Shown in pieces: positions 5,492-13,845 of a DNA stretch of 24,401 nt; position 1 is the first letter of the stretch, and the number at the start of each line of letters is the position of its first letter. Location: positions 1 to 24,401 of the IMG/VR virus record IMGVR_UViG_3300030688_000116, one strand, 5' to 3'. The position numbers and the translations under genes were made by a program. This DNA is from a virus. Under the pieces are notes generated by a model. The model was not told the origin of the DNA, did not search any database, and saw only the letters and a list, made by a program, of their open reading frames with translations.

Positions 5492-5931
5492 CAGGGGATC
5501 TGTTGAAATTCGCCAGTAAAAAAAGCCTGGGCGGCGCGCTCGCAGCGCTCCGGGGTTTGTTTATGCCAGTCGGAAGCCAGGGCATTCTGCTGCGCGCCAA
5601 GCCAGTCTCCAGCCGCCAGCGCCGCCAGCAGGTGGCGGAACAGTAGAACGCCCGAAGTTCCAAGCTGAAATTCCATCGACACCAGGTAGGCTTGGCGAAC
5701 AGCGTCCAGCGCCTGGATCTGCGGCCACGTCCGCGCGATGCCGTCCCGCGCGTGCACGTAGTCGGCCTGGAACTGCGCGTCAATCTGGGCATCCGTCCAC
5801 TCCGTTACCCCGATGACCAGCGCAGGATCGTAATGGCCGATCCCGATGGTCGGCTTCCCGCGCGAATCGGGATAGGCGATGGATCGGCGCCCCTCTTCGC
5901 CAATCAGGAGGGATTCAGCATCGTGGATCAT
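5491..5931 (-). CDS. Endolysin, T4-type lysozyme (GH24)
   Basis: A 146-residue muramidase that would cut the glycan strands of peptidoglycan. The catalytic region EEGRRSIAYPDSRGKPTIGIGH (residues 12-33; part of the sequence is quoted for identification) matches the E-(8)-D-(5)-T triad of T4 lysozyme, giving Glu13, Asp22 and Thr28. The later helix-rich part (VRQAYLVSMEFQLGTSGV ... ERCERAAQAFFTGEFQQ) fits the family's C-terminal lobe, where R-A-E-x-x-F-x-x-G is typical. No signal peptide or SAR anchor is present, so export depends on the holin. ATG 5931 overlaps the preceding stop (ATGA at 5928-5931). Confidence 0.93.
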   Translation of the reverse strand: MIHDAESLLIGEEGRRSIAYPDSRGKPTIGIGHYDPALVIGVTEWTDAQIDAQFQADYVHARDGIARTWPQIQALDAVRQAYLVSMEFQLGTSGVLLFRHLLAALAAGDWLGAQQNALASDWHKQTPERCERAAQAFFTGEFQQIP

Positions 5932-6092
5932 GGGTTCGGGCTTTTGGTGGTACGCAGCTTGCCGTCCGGGTCGGTGACGACGCCGTATGAGCCTCGCGGG
6001 GCCGGCGCTGGAGTAGGCTTCGGAGCCTCGCGCGAGACGGCCGGGCCGAATGGCTTGAACTTCTCAGGCGTCGGGTCGTCGGTCGTGCGCAT
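5928..6092 (-). CDS. Small proline-rich hypothetical protein (54 aa)
   Basis: I choose ATG 6092 because an AAAGGG ribosome site lies just upstream; the longer frame back to 6227 overlaps the neighbouring membrane protein and has shadow-like residues. The product (MRTTDDPTPEKFKPFG ...) is polar with a PKPTPAPAPRG linker and no membrane segment. It overlaps the endolysin start by four bases, so it probably sets translation of the endolysin. The family is not recognised. Confidence 0.5.
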   Translation of the reverse strand: MRTTDDPTPEKFKPFGPAVSREAPKPTPAPAPRGSYGVVTDPDGKLRTTKSPNP

Positions 6093-6109
6093 GGCGGCCC
6101 TTTCGATTG

Positions 6110-6346
6110 CTACGGGTGTTTCCAGCCAGCGGAGACAAGCGCCAGCCACACGATGCCGGCCACGAACAAGGCCAGCAGAGTGCGAAGCGACCACTTTCCG
6201 AACTCGGCCATCTGGTCGTTCAGCCATTCCTGAAGACCCTCCTTGAGGGCCTCTTTCACTGCGCGGCTGTTCGGGTCAATGGGCATCGATTTCTTTGGCG
6301 AAGCCCCTTCGGGCGCTCCTGCATTGTCGATTCTAGGGGGGTGCAT
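6110..6346 (-). CDS. Small C-terminally anchored membrane protein (78 aa)
   Basis: ATG 6346 lies two bases after the tail-spike stop (TGA CC ATG) and gives a sensible N-terminus, while the longer frame to 6451 lies inside the spike gene. Residues about 20-50 are an amphipathic charged helix (SRAVKEALKEGLQEWLNDQMAEFGKW). A single transmembrane segment follows (LRTLLALFVAGIVWLALVSAGW), ending at the C-terminus. Such proteins occur at the head of lysis cassettes in Burkholderiales phages, and it could be a holin partner or tail-anchored regulator. This is an inference from position and topology only. Confidence 0.55.
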   Translation of the reverse strand: MHPPRIDNAGAPEGASPKKSMPIDPNSRAVKEALKEGLQEWLNDQMAEFGKWSLRTLLALFVAGIVWLALVSAGWKHP

Positions 6347-6348
6347 GG

Positions 6349-8301
6349 TCAATACGCTCCACGCTTCATCTGGCGGCGGGCCGCCTTGATCAGAACACCG
6401 TTCGTCGCCCCAGGCCCAGGGGCGGTGAACTCTGCCAATCCGATCTGCCAAAGACGCGCCTCGGCGATCGAAAAGGCGTTCGCGGCATTGGTGGCAAATT
6501 GGATAGTGAACGACGAGACGCTGGATGGGATCTGGAACGTAACAACCTGCGTTGAGTATGTGGTGGTAGCCGTCCCACTATCGTAGATAGATGTTCCGTT
6601 CAGTTTTACTGTTGACCAACCCTTGCTGGTAAACGCAATCACGTAATATTGTGCGCTGGCAACGTTGGCGCACGATATTACCGAATGGAACAGATTGAAC
6701 GTCGATCCGCTGCCTGGAGTATTGACTACAAAGGTGCCCTGGATTGAGTCCGCCACCAAGCTCATTGAAGCACCCGAGATATCACTCGTCCAGCCAGCCG
6801 GTGTACCGCCCGTAATTGTCATTGCTCCAGCAGTTCCGCCGGTCATAGTTCCGAAGTCCCCTAATGAATTAAGAATCTCGTTCGGCCGCATTGAGTAGAC
6901 GAGCGCATCTTCATATCCATCGGCGCCAGCTTCAGAATTCACGACAGTCGATGAGGGATCAAAGATGGTGGTAGTTGGAAAATATGCGTTGGTAGGTAGG
7001 CCGATGAATGCGTTTGTGTTATAGCTGGCATCGATGATCCAATTGGCATCGATCTGCTGAGTCATGACTTTACTGCGCGGCAGGTTCCCGAATCCGGGGT
7101 TCTGATTAGACGCATCCGCCGACCCCCAAAATTCATTTTGCCGGACAACAAGGTTCAGGATCGCTCCCGTAAACGGACTTGCCGGATTGGAGTAAAACAT
7201 CCACCCACGCGAGTTTTCCTGATAATTATTCGTGAACACGGCATTAGATATGTACCCGGCGGATTCAAAAAGAAAAAGGCCGCCATTTTGCGGGTTGGAA
7301 ACCGTATAACCACTCTGGTTCTCGAAAACGTTTTGATTAACCGTGACGGAACGCCCACCAGCAAAGCGGATTGCCCAATTGTCCTGGTATATGTGGTTTC
7401 CACTGATTTCTACGACGTAGTTCCCAAAATACTGCACCGTGTCTAGGTATACGCCATAATTTCCGCTGGCCGGCTGAGAGCCGCGAATATCATTATTCGT
7501 GACCTTTGTGATCACGTTTTCGTGCAACAGAATACAGTTTCCGCTGAAGCCATGAATCGAGTTGTGGTCGATGACGGTCTGTGCGGAGTTCTGAATCAGC
7601 AGGCCACCCGATCCGGTGGAGGTGTTGAAGTTGATCTGCCTGATCTGCACGTCCCGAAGATAGCCGGTCACATCCGGGTTGCCGGCGTTGACGCCCACCG
7701 TCAGGGCGACCCCCGTTCCTGTGTAGTTCCAAACAGTCCCCAACGTCGAATCGTAGGATGCCACGTCGCCATGCATGTGGAATCGAGACGTAATGGGCAC
7801 CGTAACCGATGCCACGCTGTAGGTGCCCGCAGGGACATAAATGTCTTTCCCGACGTTGCTGGCGATGCAGTTCGTGAAAGCGGCGGCGTTCACGGAATCG
7901 GCATTGGATGGCAGAAAACCGCACTGCCGAACATTGACGTTGGTTCCTGGGATCAGGTAGAACCTGAAAGTTAACCCGGCGATGATGGATGACCCGTTGT
8001 CAGCCGTCGTCGTATCGCTTCCATTGCAGACGTAATGCCCGTTCCCGCCGTCCGCCAAAGCGGCATAGCCCTGGGTGTCATATAGCAGGCCAGGAACACA
8101 CGTCAGGGCGCGAAGGGCGGCTACATTGGCAACCGTCTGGACGTGATTGATGTTGGCGTCATGGCTCGCCAGGCCGGCGCCCGACATCGTGCTACCAAAG
8201 CTCGAAGTCCCGTTGACCTGGAGGTTCTGAACGGGGAACGTCTGCGCGAACGAGAGCGTGGCCGCCAGCAGAAGCGAGATTGCAGCGAGGAGTTTCTTCA
8301 T
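6349..8301 (-). CDS. Beta-helix tail spike with N-terminal signal peptide (650 aa)
   Basis: Residues 1-19 form a textbook Sec signal peptide: MKK, hydrophobic core, and a SFA|QTF cleavage site. Residues 20-50 (FPVQNLQVNGTSSFGS...) look like a short particle-binding or linker segment. About residues 60-110 form a small domain with two cysteines. From about residue 120 to 400 the sequence has the repeating short strands and Asn-rich turns of a right-handed parallel beta-helix of pectate-lyase type: FPxNADSVNAAAF, VPAGTYSVASVTV, then N-H-S/N-x-I repeats. A C-terminal beta-rich domain (about 470-630) resembles a carbohydrate-binding or trimerisation module. Such spikes bind and often cleave host polysaccharide; no catalytic residues can be assigned. 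The gene's middle (about 6,550-7,560) is clearly less GC-rich than its neighbours. Confidence 0.75.
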   Translation of the reverse strand: MKKLLAAISLLLAATLSFAQTFPVQNLQVNGTSSFGSTMSGAGLASHDANINHVQTVANVAALRALTCVPGLLYDTQGYAALADGGNGHYVCNGSDTTTADNGSSIIAGLTFRFYLIPGTNVNVRQCGFLPSNADSVNAAAFTNCIASNVGKDIYVPAGTYSVASVTVPITSRFHMHGDVASYDSTLGTVWNYTGTGVALTVGVNAGNPDVTGYLRDVQIRQINFNTSTGSGGLLIQNSAQTVIDHNSIHGFSGNCILLHENVITKVTNNDIRGSQPASGNYGVYLDTVQYFGNYVVEISGNHIYQDNWAIRFAGGRSVTVNQNVFENQSGYTVSNPQNGGLFLFESAGYISNAVFTNNYQENSRGWMFYSNPASPFTGAILNLVVRQNEFWGSADASNQNPGFGNLPRSKVMTQQIDANWIIDASYNTNAFIGLPTNAYFPTTTIFDPSSTVVNSEAGADGYEDALVYSMRPNEILNSLGDFGTMTGGTAGAMTITGGTPAGWTSDISGASMSLVADSIQGTFVVNTPGSGSTFNLFHSVISCANVASAQYYVIAFTSKGWSTVKLNGTSIYDSGTATTTYSTQVVTFQIPSSVSSFTIQFATNAANAFSIAEARLWQIGLAEFTAPGPGATNGVLIKAARRQMKRGAY

Positions 8302-8383
8302 GGTCAGAATCCGATCTGGGTGATATTTCAGTGAAATTTAAGATTATCGGCCAAAGCCTTCGATCATAGGTTCGGACTCAGCT
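8302..8383. other. AT-rich gap upstream of the tail spike, with a palindrome
   Basis: This gap of 82 bases is the longest in the fibre region. It holds the odd palindrome ATTTCA-G-TGAAAT (8325-8337) inside an AT-rich patch. It lies about 25 bases upstream of the spike ATG (8301), which lacks a strong ribosome site. It could be an operator or a local promoter for the spike gene, but no confident -35/-10 pair can be drawn. Confidence 0.3.
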
Positions 8384-11227
8384 TCACAGCGACTCGTAGG
8401 CGCCTGCAGCGCCGGTGCCGTCAGAGCGCCGCGCAGTGCCCGCTAGGTCCTTCGTCAGCACGCTGAAGCCGACCGGAACGCGATTCTTCAGGTTCGTCGC
8501 CGTGCTGAGCGGCGTGTACGTCCCGCCCTGCGCTGGGGTTGCCTGGGGAGCCACGGTATAGCTCGTGAACATCGCCATGATCTGGGCTTGCGTGAACCCG
8601 AGCGCCGTGCGGAACAGGTTGTATTCTGAGGATGGCAACCAAGCGCTTCCGAGGTACGGAACATCCGCGTTGTCGTTGTGCGGCGCATCGCCTGCGCCAC
8701 GTCCGACTGCGCCGAACAGGCTGATGTTGCCGCGATTACCGACACTGAAGAATTCTTCCCAGTTGCCGGTCGAGCCGGCGCCGGAGCTGAACGTGTCGGA
8801 CTTGATGTTGTAGTCGTCCCAGATGTTGTATAGATGCGATCCAATCTTGCGGACACCATTCGGTGCCACCTTGTCGGCGGCGATATCGTTGTACATACGA
8901 GAGCAGCGACCACCAGGGGCTGTGTTGTGCTGCTCGATGTAGTTCAAGATCGTTGTCAGGTCGCCGTCTGCCCACTGGTTCAGAGATGCGACGGTAATGG
9001 TGTTGTCGCTCTCGTACAGGTTCTGCACGTTGGCAAACCCGAGGTTGATCGTCTTCGCAGAAGACTGGTTCTGCAGCACGCCACTGTTCAGCCTGTTGTT
9101 GTAGACGATACGGCCGTGATCGCCGTTGGTGCTGGGATCAGTTTGGAGCGAATACCCGGGCATCGTGCAGCCGATCAGCAGCTTCGGTGCATTGGCGACA
9201 GGATCGGGGAACGCTGTAGTCACCGATGACACGATACCGATGGCGCGGGCGATGGCCACAGGTGCGACCCCGTTGTTCACAAACGATGTCTTCACTCCCG
9301 TGAGGGTGAGGTTGTCCAGGTAGAAATACTGCGCGTACCCGGAAATGGTCTTGCCGGTAGTCGTATTGCACGCTAGGCCGCTGAGCCATACCATCGTGCC
9401 TTGCGTGGCGCTGCCGGGGCCCATGATGCCGAAGGTTCCAGCGCCTCCAGTATCGATGACCAGGCCGCCCGTCCACTTCATCAAAGTCGGCATAGGAACC
9501 AGTGCGCTCCACTGGAGCGTAACTACCCCTGTGGCGAGCGCATCCTTGGTGATCTCACACCAAGTCAGTGCTGTGTGGGAAGTCGGCGCCGTGGCAAGCG
9601 TGTGCGTGACCGCACCGCCCGAAGCGTCCATGAACCGCACTGAGCCGCCACCATGGTCGAGGTGAAGTACCGAATGACCGGCGCTTGTCGTGTTGTTCCA
9701 GGTCGCGAGCGCGTTCATCGCAGCCTGGATTGTGGGGAACGGTGCAGCACGCGCCGTCGCTGCCGTCGAAGAGACTGTGCCTCCGCTCGCGCCAATCTGC
9801 ACATAGGCGATGCCCCCGCCATAGGTGGCCGTCGGATCGCTGTAGAAACGCAGCAGCGTGTATGGCAGCGGGGTCGGCCACGCGATGCCATCGGTGTTCA
9901 GATCGAGGACGGCAGTAGAGTCACCCAGCCACGGATAGACCTTGGCCGTGACGTTGCACAAGCCGGCAGTCAGGCTGCTGGTGTTGAGCGTGGCCGCGTA
10001 GACCTCGGCGATGTTGCCTTGCGTCTGGATCGCCGAGGTGCTGGTTGCTGCAACGGTGATCGTCGGTGAGCTGTTCGTGCCGTCTGTCGCCGTGATATTC
10101 ATGGCGGCGACCTGGCGCCCCGACCGCGCGTGGCGATGGAATGCTACGGCTTCCACTGGGAACGTACTGGCGGGGTTGTACGCCTGCTGCGCGTTCATCC
10201 AGCCGAACACCGGCTTCGTGTAGGCCACGGTCGACGAGTTGACGATCGTCGCGCCCGCGTTGCCCGCCGTGCAGCCGGTGTAGAAGGTGCTGCCGATCGT
10301 CGCGGACACGATGGTCGTGCCAGCGTAGATCCAGTCATCCAGCGACACCATGATCGTCAGGTCTGTTCCGTCCGTTGAGATCATCTGAGCCGCACCGTTC
10401 GGGTACTGGCGGCGGATCTGGGCGACGCCGGTGATCGTGCGGGTGACGGTAGTCGCATTTCCGCTGGCGTCGTAGCCTGGGTCGGAAACACTCAGCGTCA
10501 GCGCAGCGGGGATGCAGGTTCCGACCAGGCTGGTGATGCCTTTTAGGACGACAGTCGCAACCCAGCCGGAGCCGCTGGCGCCGACGAGGGTGCCGGTGTT
10601 CGGGCCAGCGGTGGCTGCAACCGGGTCGATCTGCGTGGCATCGTTGACGGTCAGCGTCTTCATTCCACCGGTTGGGACGCCTGAGGATGCCGTCACCGTC
10701 ACGCCAGCACTCGTTGAAGTCACCGAACCGGCAGAATTTGTCGCCACTTCCTGTACCGTCACCGTCGATCCCGCAGTCGAAGGCGTCCAACTGCCCTGTG
10801 TGATTCCGGCCTGAGCTAGCGTGCCGTTGACGTAGGCGTTCGCCACAACCGTCGGCGTCGGTGTACCCGTGTAGACGCCAGGCGTCCAGGTCAGGCCGGC
10901 GGTCGTCGTGGCGCTGGCGATGCTCGGGGCGGTCGTCACGGCCGGCGCGATGCCAGGAATGCCGATGCTGCCAGTGTATGCACCGTTGATCAGCACCGAC
11001 ACAGTCGCACCAAGGTCTGCGGTGACCTGGGTATACGTGCTGGCCGTCTGTCCGCTGATAGGCGACCCGTTGCGGTTCCACTGCCAGGACGTAGCCGTTC
11101 CAAGCGATGGGTTCAGGCTGGCCGTCAGTACATTTCCGACGCCAGGAGTCCCGGCTATCGTCACTGAGGCAACGGTTTTCGCGAACCCATAGATCGCAGC
11201 CAATCGAAGAAACGCGGCGTAGTTCAT
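8384..11227 (-). CDS. Large tail fibre / receptor-binding protein with Ig-like and beta-helix parts (947 aa)
   Basis: After a short N-terminus (MNYAAFLRLAAIYGFAKT) come Ig-like beta-sandwich repeats. One, at about residues 18-85, carries a WQWNRNGSPISGQTASTYT strand pair and closing GATVSVLI; a second lies at about 90-180. The middle contains a conserved-looking DGTDLTIMVSLDDWIYAG segment. The last part begins with PFPTIQAAMNAL, which is how pectate-lyase-like beta-helices open. It ends with DLAGTARRSDGTGAAGAYE, the closing strand found in many secreted beta-helix proteins. The protein is very Thr/Ser/Ala-rich, as expected for a surface fibre. It probably forms a receptor-binding fibre or spike. 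It overlaps the upstream small gene by ATGA (11224-11227). Confidence 0.7.
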   Translation of the reverse strand: MNYAAFLRLAAIYGFAKTVASVTIAGTPGVGNVLTASLNPSLGTATSWQWNRNGSPISGQTASTYTQVTADLGATVSVLINGAYTGSIGIPGIAPAVTTAPSIASATTTAGLTWTPGVYTGTPTPTVVANAYVNGTLAQAGITQGSWTPSTAGSTVTVQEVATNSAGSVTSTSAGVTVTASSGVPTGGMKTLTVNDATQIDPVAATAGPNTGTLVGASGSGWVATVVLKGITSLVGTCIPAALTLSVSDPGYDASGNATTVTRTITGVAQIRRQYPNGAAQMISTDGTDLTIMVSLDDWIYAGTTIVSATIGSTFYTGCTAGNAGATIVNSSTVAYTKPVFGWMNAQQAYNPASTFPVEAVAFHRHARSGRQVAAMNITATDGTNSSPTITVAATSTSAIQTQGNIAEVYAATLNTSSLTAGLCNVTAKVYPWLGDSTAVLDLNTDGIAWPTPLPYTLLRFYSDPTATYGGGIAYVQIGASGGTVSSTAATARAAPFPTIQAAMNALATWNNTTSAGHSVLHLDHGGGSVRFMDASGGAVTHTLATAPTSHTALTWCEITKDALATGVVTLQWSALVPMPTLMKWTGGLVIDTGGAGTFGIMGPGSATQGTMVWLSGLACNTTTGKTISGYAQYFYLDNLTLTGVKTSFVNNGVAPVAIARAIGIVSSVTTAFPDPVANAPKLLIGCTMPGYSLQTDPSTNGDHGRIVYNNRLNSGVLQNQSSAKTINLGFANVQNLYESDNTITVASLNQWADGDLTTILNYIEQHNTAPGGRCSRMYNDIAADKVAPNGVRKIGSHLYNIWDDYNIKSDTFSSGAGSTGNWEEFFSVGNRGNISLFGAVGRGAGDAPHNDNADVPYLGSAWLPSSEYNLFRTALGFTQAQIMAMFTSYTVAPQATPAQGGTYTPLSTATNLKNRVPVGFSVLTKDLAGTARRSDGTGAAGAYESL

Positions 11228-11469
11228 TGTTTTACGAACACGCTAATGCCAGTGAGGTTGTTGCTGGTGTAGGTGTACGTCTGCACGTATGTTTTTGAAT
11301 TGAATACAACCGTGATCGTCAAGAGCTGATTCGATCCGTTATATGCCATTGCCTGGGCCAAGGATGCCAACGGCAAGATGGTGCCATCGCTGGCTACCGG
11401 GGAGCTGCTGACCTCCCAATTCGGAGTTGCACCGGCGGCGAAGTTTTGAAGGGTTGGGAATCCAGCCAT
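11224..11469 (-). CDS. Small fibre-locus protein (81 aa)
   Basis: ATG 11469 has a good AAAAGGA ribosome site. The product is beta-rich (LLTITVVFNSKTYVQTYTYTSNNLTGISVFV) after a helical segment (LPLASLAQAMAYNGSN), with no signal or membrane segment. It lies between two fibre genes and is coupled to the larger one. It could be a fibre-attachment or assembly factor. I do not recognise the family. Confidence 0.55.
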   Translation of the reverse strand: MAGFPTLQNFAAGATPNWEVSSSPVASDGTILPLASLAQAMAYNGSNQLLTITVVFNSKTYVQTYTYTSNNLTGISVFVKQ

Positions 11470-11513
11470 GATCGTCCTTTTAGTTCATTGGATTGTCGTT
11501 CAGCCTATGAATA

Positions 11514-12662
11514 TCAGCCATAGCCAACAGAAATCCAGTTGATCTGGCTGACATTGCCGGTCACTGTGCCGTAAGACGGGCTCGAATTCGTGACGTTGAT
11601 CGCCGCTGATGCGTTGTTTCCGACCGCCACCAATGCGATACACGCCGTGAATGAATGCGGGTAAGTAACCGGCGTTGGGTAGTTAGGAACTACGCTTTGA
11701 TTCCCGGCCTGGACGATTATCCGCTTTCCGCTACCATCGCTAAACGGAAGAATGAAGTACAGCGGGTTGTTGAACTGCACATTCGGGGTCGAGAACAGAG
11801 ATGCGGCAATGGCGCCAACTTGCGCTGCCGTGTAATCGTTGGTCTGCGGCATGACTGCACCGGAGCGACCATTGAAGCTAGTAACGGCTGCCGCAAGCCA
11901 CGCCAACGCCGAACCCGTCCAAGCCAGGACTTGACCGGCGATGGTCGGCGGCGTAACAAACCCCGTCGTGCCGACTGCGGTCTGATACAAAACTTCATTG
12001 GCCACCCCACCCGCAATGCTGCCTGCCGTCCCGCTGCCGGGATTCGTCATGATGTAGGCGCCGAGCGTGGCTGACCACGTAAGCTCGATGATGGCGCCAG
12101 GCGCGGCAATGTCACCCGCATTCAAGGCTGAACCGCCGGCCTTGTGAATAGGGAAGGCGGGCAGCACCGTCGATCCAAGCGTGAGCGTGAGCGTCACGGC
12201 GCCCGTATTGGCATGCTGAGCCTCCAGCACACACTGGAACAGATCGGGGGGCGCAGACGGCGCCGCCAGATTCGACGGGATCGAGGCCGTGAGGCTATTC
12301 GTTCCAACCGCCTGGGCGGAACCGTAGTTGTTCTCTTGTAGCGCATCCGGCTGGAGCATCGCGTCAGCATCGCCCATCGTCCAGAGTTGCGTGGCGATGT
12401 CGGCTGCCCCCCAGGTCAGCGCCGTAGTCCCCTGCTGCGCGCGAACGATGGTGAGCGCATCCCCGGCGCGTGCCGTGCACAGTACGATCTCATTCACCTG
12501 CTTGGTGGCAGCATCGAGGAACGTCATGTAGAAAGCGGATTGCCCCGGCACCGGCTGGGGAAACAACGATCCCGTACCGGTCGCCAAAACAACCGTCAAT
12601 GCCGAGGCGGGAATGCCGCTATTCAGCGTCGAGACGGCGAGGTTTTCGTAAAGGAAAATCAT
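11514..12662 (-). CDS. Tail fibre with gp53-like C-terminal domain (382 aa)
   Basis: I choose ATG 12662 (MIFLYENLAVSTL), which overlaps the upstream stop as ATGA and matches the start of its paralogue next door; an in-frame start at 12716 is less likely. Residues 1-105 are a beta domain shared with the upstream gene (GTGSLFPQPVPGQSAF, VRAQQGT). The middle includes FNGRSGAVMPQTNDYTAAQVGA (about 263-284), a motif common in phage tail fibres. The last 90 residues match the layout of the gp53-like C-terminal fibre domain: NPLYFILPF, GNQSV, YPHSFTACIALVAVGNN and closing INWISVGYG. It would be a distal receptor-binding fibre. Confidence 0.8.
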   Translation of the reverse strand: MIFLYENLAVSTLNSGIPASALTVVLATGTGSLFPQPVPGQSAFYMTFLDAATKQVNEIVLCTARAGDALTIVRAQQGTTALTWGAADIATQLWTMGDADAMLQPDALQENNYGSAQAVGTNSLTASIPSNLAAPSAPPDLFQCVLEAQHANTGAVTLTLTLGSTVLPAFPIHKAGGSALNAGDIAAPGAIIELTWSATLGAYIMTNPGSGTAGSIAGGVANEVLYQTAVGTTGFVTPPTIAGQVLAWTGSALAWLAAAVTSFNGRSGAVMPQTNDYTAAQVGAIAASLFSTPNVQFNNPLYFILPFSDGSGKRIIVQAGNQSVVPNYPTPVTYPHSFTACIALVAVGNNASAAINVTNSSPSYGTVTGNVSQINWISVGYG

Positions 12663-13126
12663 ACGGAGACGCCCGAGGCAGTGACCCAAATGACGGTCGG
12701 AGTGATCTGCGAGCACGTCAGGGGCAGCCCCAATGTCGTGTCGAAGTACGGTTGATAGAGCGTCGGCGAGACGGGGCGTGCCGAGGTGGCGCCCCCCTGA
12801 GGCCCGATGGCTGCAGTCTGCGCAAAGGCTGCTGCGATGCCCTTTGTGATGAAGAGATTCGCGAAGTCACCGATGACCCATGTTCCGGCTGACGTTCCCT
12901 CCTGGGCGCGCGTCACGGTGCACACGTCGCCTGTGCGCGATGTGCAGTACATGATCTCGCGTTGCGTCCCCGTGGACTGATCGAGCATCGATAGCGGGAA
13001 GGCTTGCCCGGCGGCCGGCGCCGGGTACAGTGCACCCGTCCCGGTGAACAGCGTCACCGTGGTATCGCCAGGCGCGACAGGCGCAGCCAGCGTCGATTTC
13101 GCGTTGTTGCTGAAGACGAAGATCAT
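12659..13126 (-). CDS. Short fibre-base protein, paralogue of the next gene's N-terminus (155 aa)
   Basis: Residues 1-105 (MIFVFSNNAKSTLAAPV, TGTGALYPAPAAGQAF, VTRAQEGTSAGTW) clearly align with residues 1-105 of the following fibre. The alignment shares MIF, STL, TGTG-L-P, P-GQ-F, C-R-GD and RAQ-GT. The remainder (TSARPVSPTLYQPYFDTTLGLPL ... TPTVIWVTASG) is a short beta module often seen at the end of phage virion proteins. It may form the base to which fibres attach, or be a trimming variant of the fibre. Start and stop overlap the neighbours by ATGA. Confidence 0.65.
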   Translation of the reverse strand: MIFVFSNNAKSTLAAPVAPGDTTVTLFTGTGALYPAPAAGQAFPLSMLDQSTGTQREIMYCTSRTGDVCTVTRAQEGTSAGTWVIGDFANLFITKGIAAAFAQTAAIGPQGGATSARPVSPTLYQPYFDTTLGLPLTCSQITPTVIWVTASGVSV

Positions 13127-13842
13127 GCGATATTCACCGTGAATTCGTACTGAAATGGCAGGGTCAGTAGCCCCGAAATGATGGCCGCCCGGAGCGCACC
13201 AGCGAGCGCCGTCGATGTGTAGACAACAGCCTCCGTGTCAGCCTCATTCAGCGATATGCCGTCCGCGTTGAAGTCATTCTCGTTGAAGAAGGCGCCGCCT
13301 GTCAGGAACCGCACGGCGGAATTGACTGTGATGACCACATGCGTCGGCGTCACGAAATGGACGCTGACCTGATACGTCTGATCGGGAAACAGGTCGCCCG
13401 TCAGGAAACGCTGCACGCGGCGCTTGAGCCATCGTGGCGTGAACTGGAACCCGTCACCCTTGAACGTGTTCCACTGAAGGATTCGCTGGTAAATCTGGTC
13501 GGTCGCGAGGTAGGTTGTGGAACTGTTGATCTCGCTGAATCCATTCAGAGGCTCGCTGTTCAGTGGCGCCGAATTCAGCGGCCCGACAGGGCGTGGGCCA
13601 CCCGATGACAGGTTCTGACGCACGATCCCATAGATGCTCGTCGCCGCCCAATCCAGCAGCGCACCCGACTGGTTCAGGAAAATCGGGAGCTGGTAGCCAT
13701 TGATGTCGTCGAGGAACTGCTGCGCGAGCTGGTTGAAGGCTGAGAACAGAGCACCAAGGTTCGGATCGTCCGAAAATTGGACGTATGGATAGCTTCCAAG
13801 AGTCGTTTGAACGAAACTGGACTCGACTTCATCAACATTCAC
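13123..13842 (-). CDS. Baseplate wedge / tail protein, gpI-like by position (239 aa)
   Basis: Follows baseplate J by 3 bases with a GGGGTGA ribosome site. The N-terminal half is helical (LGALFSAFNQLAQQFLDDINGYQLPIFLNQSGALLDWAATSIYGI). A GPLN-SAPLN-SEPLN triple repeat lies at about residues 87-100, and the C-terminal half contains WLKRRVQRFLTGDL and two beta segments. Sitting between baseplate J and the fibre genes is the position of P2 gpI-type proteins, which link the wedge to fibres. The family name is not certain; DUF2612-like is possible. Confidence 0.6.
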   Translation of the reverse strand: MNVDEVESSFVQTTLGSYPYVQFSDDPNLGALFSAFNQLAQQFLDDINGYQLPIFLNQSGALLDWAATSIYGIVRQNLSSGGPRPVGPLNSAPLNSEPLNGFSEINSSTTYLATDQIYQRILQWNTFKGDGFQFTPRWLKRRVQRFLTGDLFPDQTYQVSVHFVTPTHVVITVNSAVRFLTGGAFFNENDFNADGISLNEADTEAVVYTSTALAGALRAAIISGLLTLPFQYEFTVNIA

Positions 13843-13845
13843 GAC

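Noticed and set aside
7138-7446. A 102-codon plus-strand frame in the AT-rich spike patch, considered as an inserted small gene
   Set aside because: The minus-strand spike frame is uninterrupted through it, with a regular beta-helix pattern, and the plus frame has no good ribosome site.
10335-11081. A 248-codon minus-strand frame overlapping the 947-residue fibre in another frame
   Set aside because: The composition is extreme (Arg/His/Gln/Asp-rich) and typical of a shifted reading of Thr/Ala/Gly-rich coding sequence; no motif was seen.
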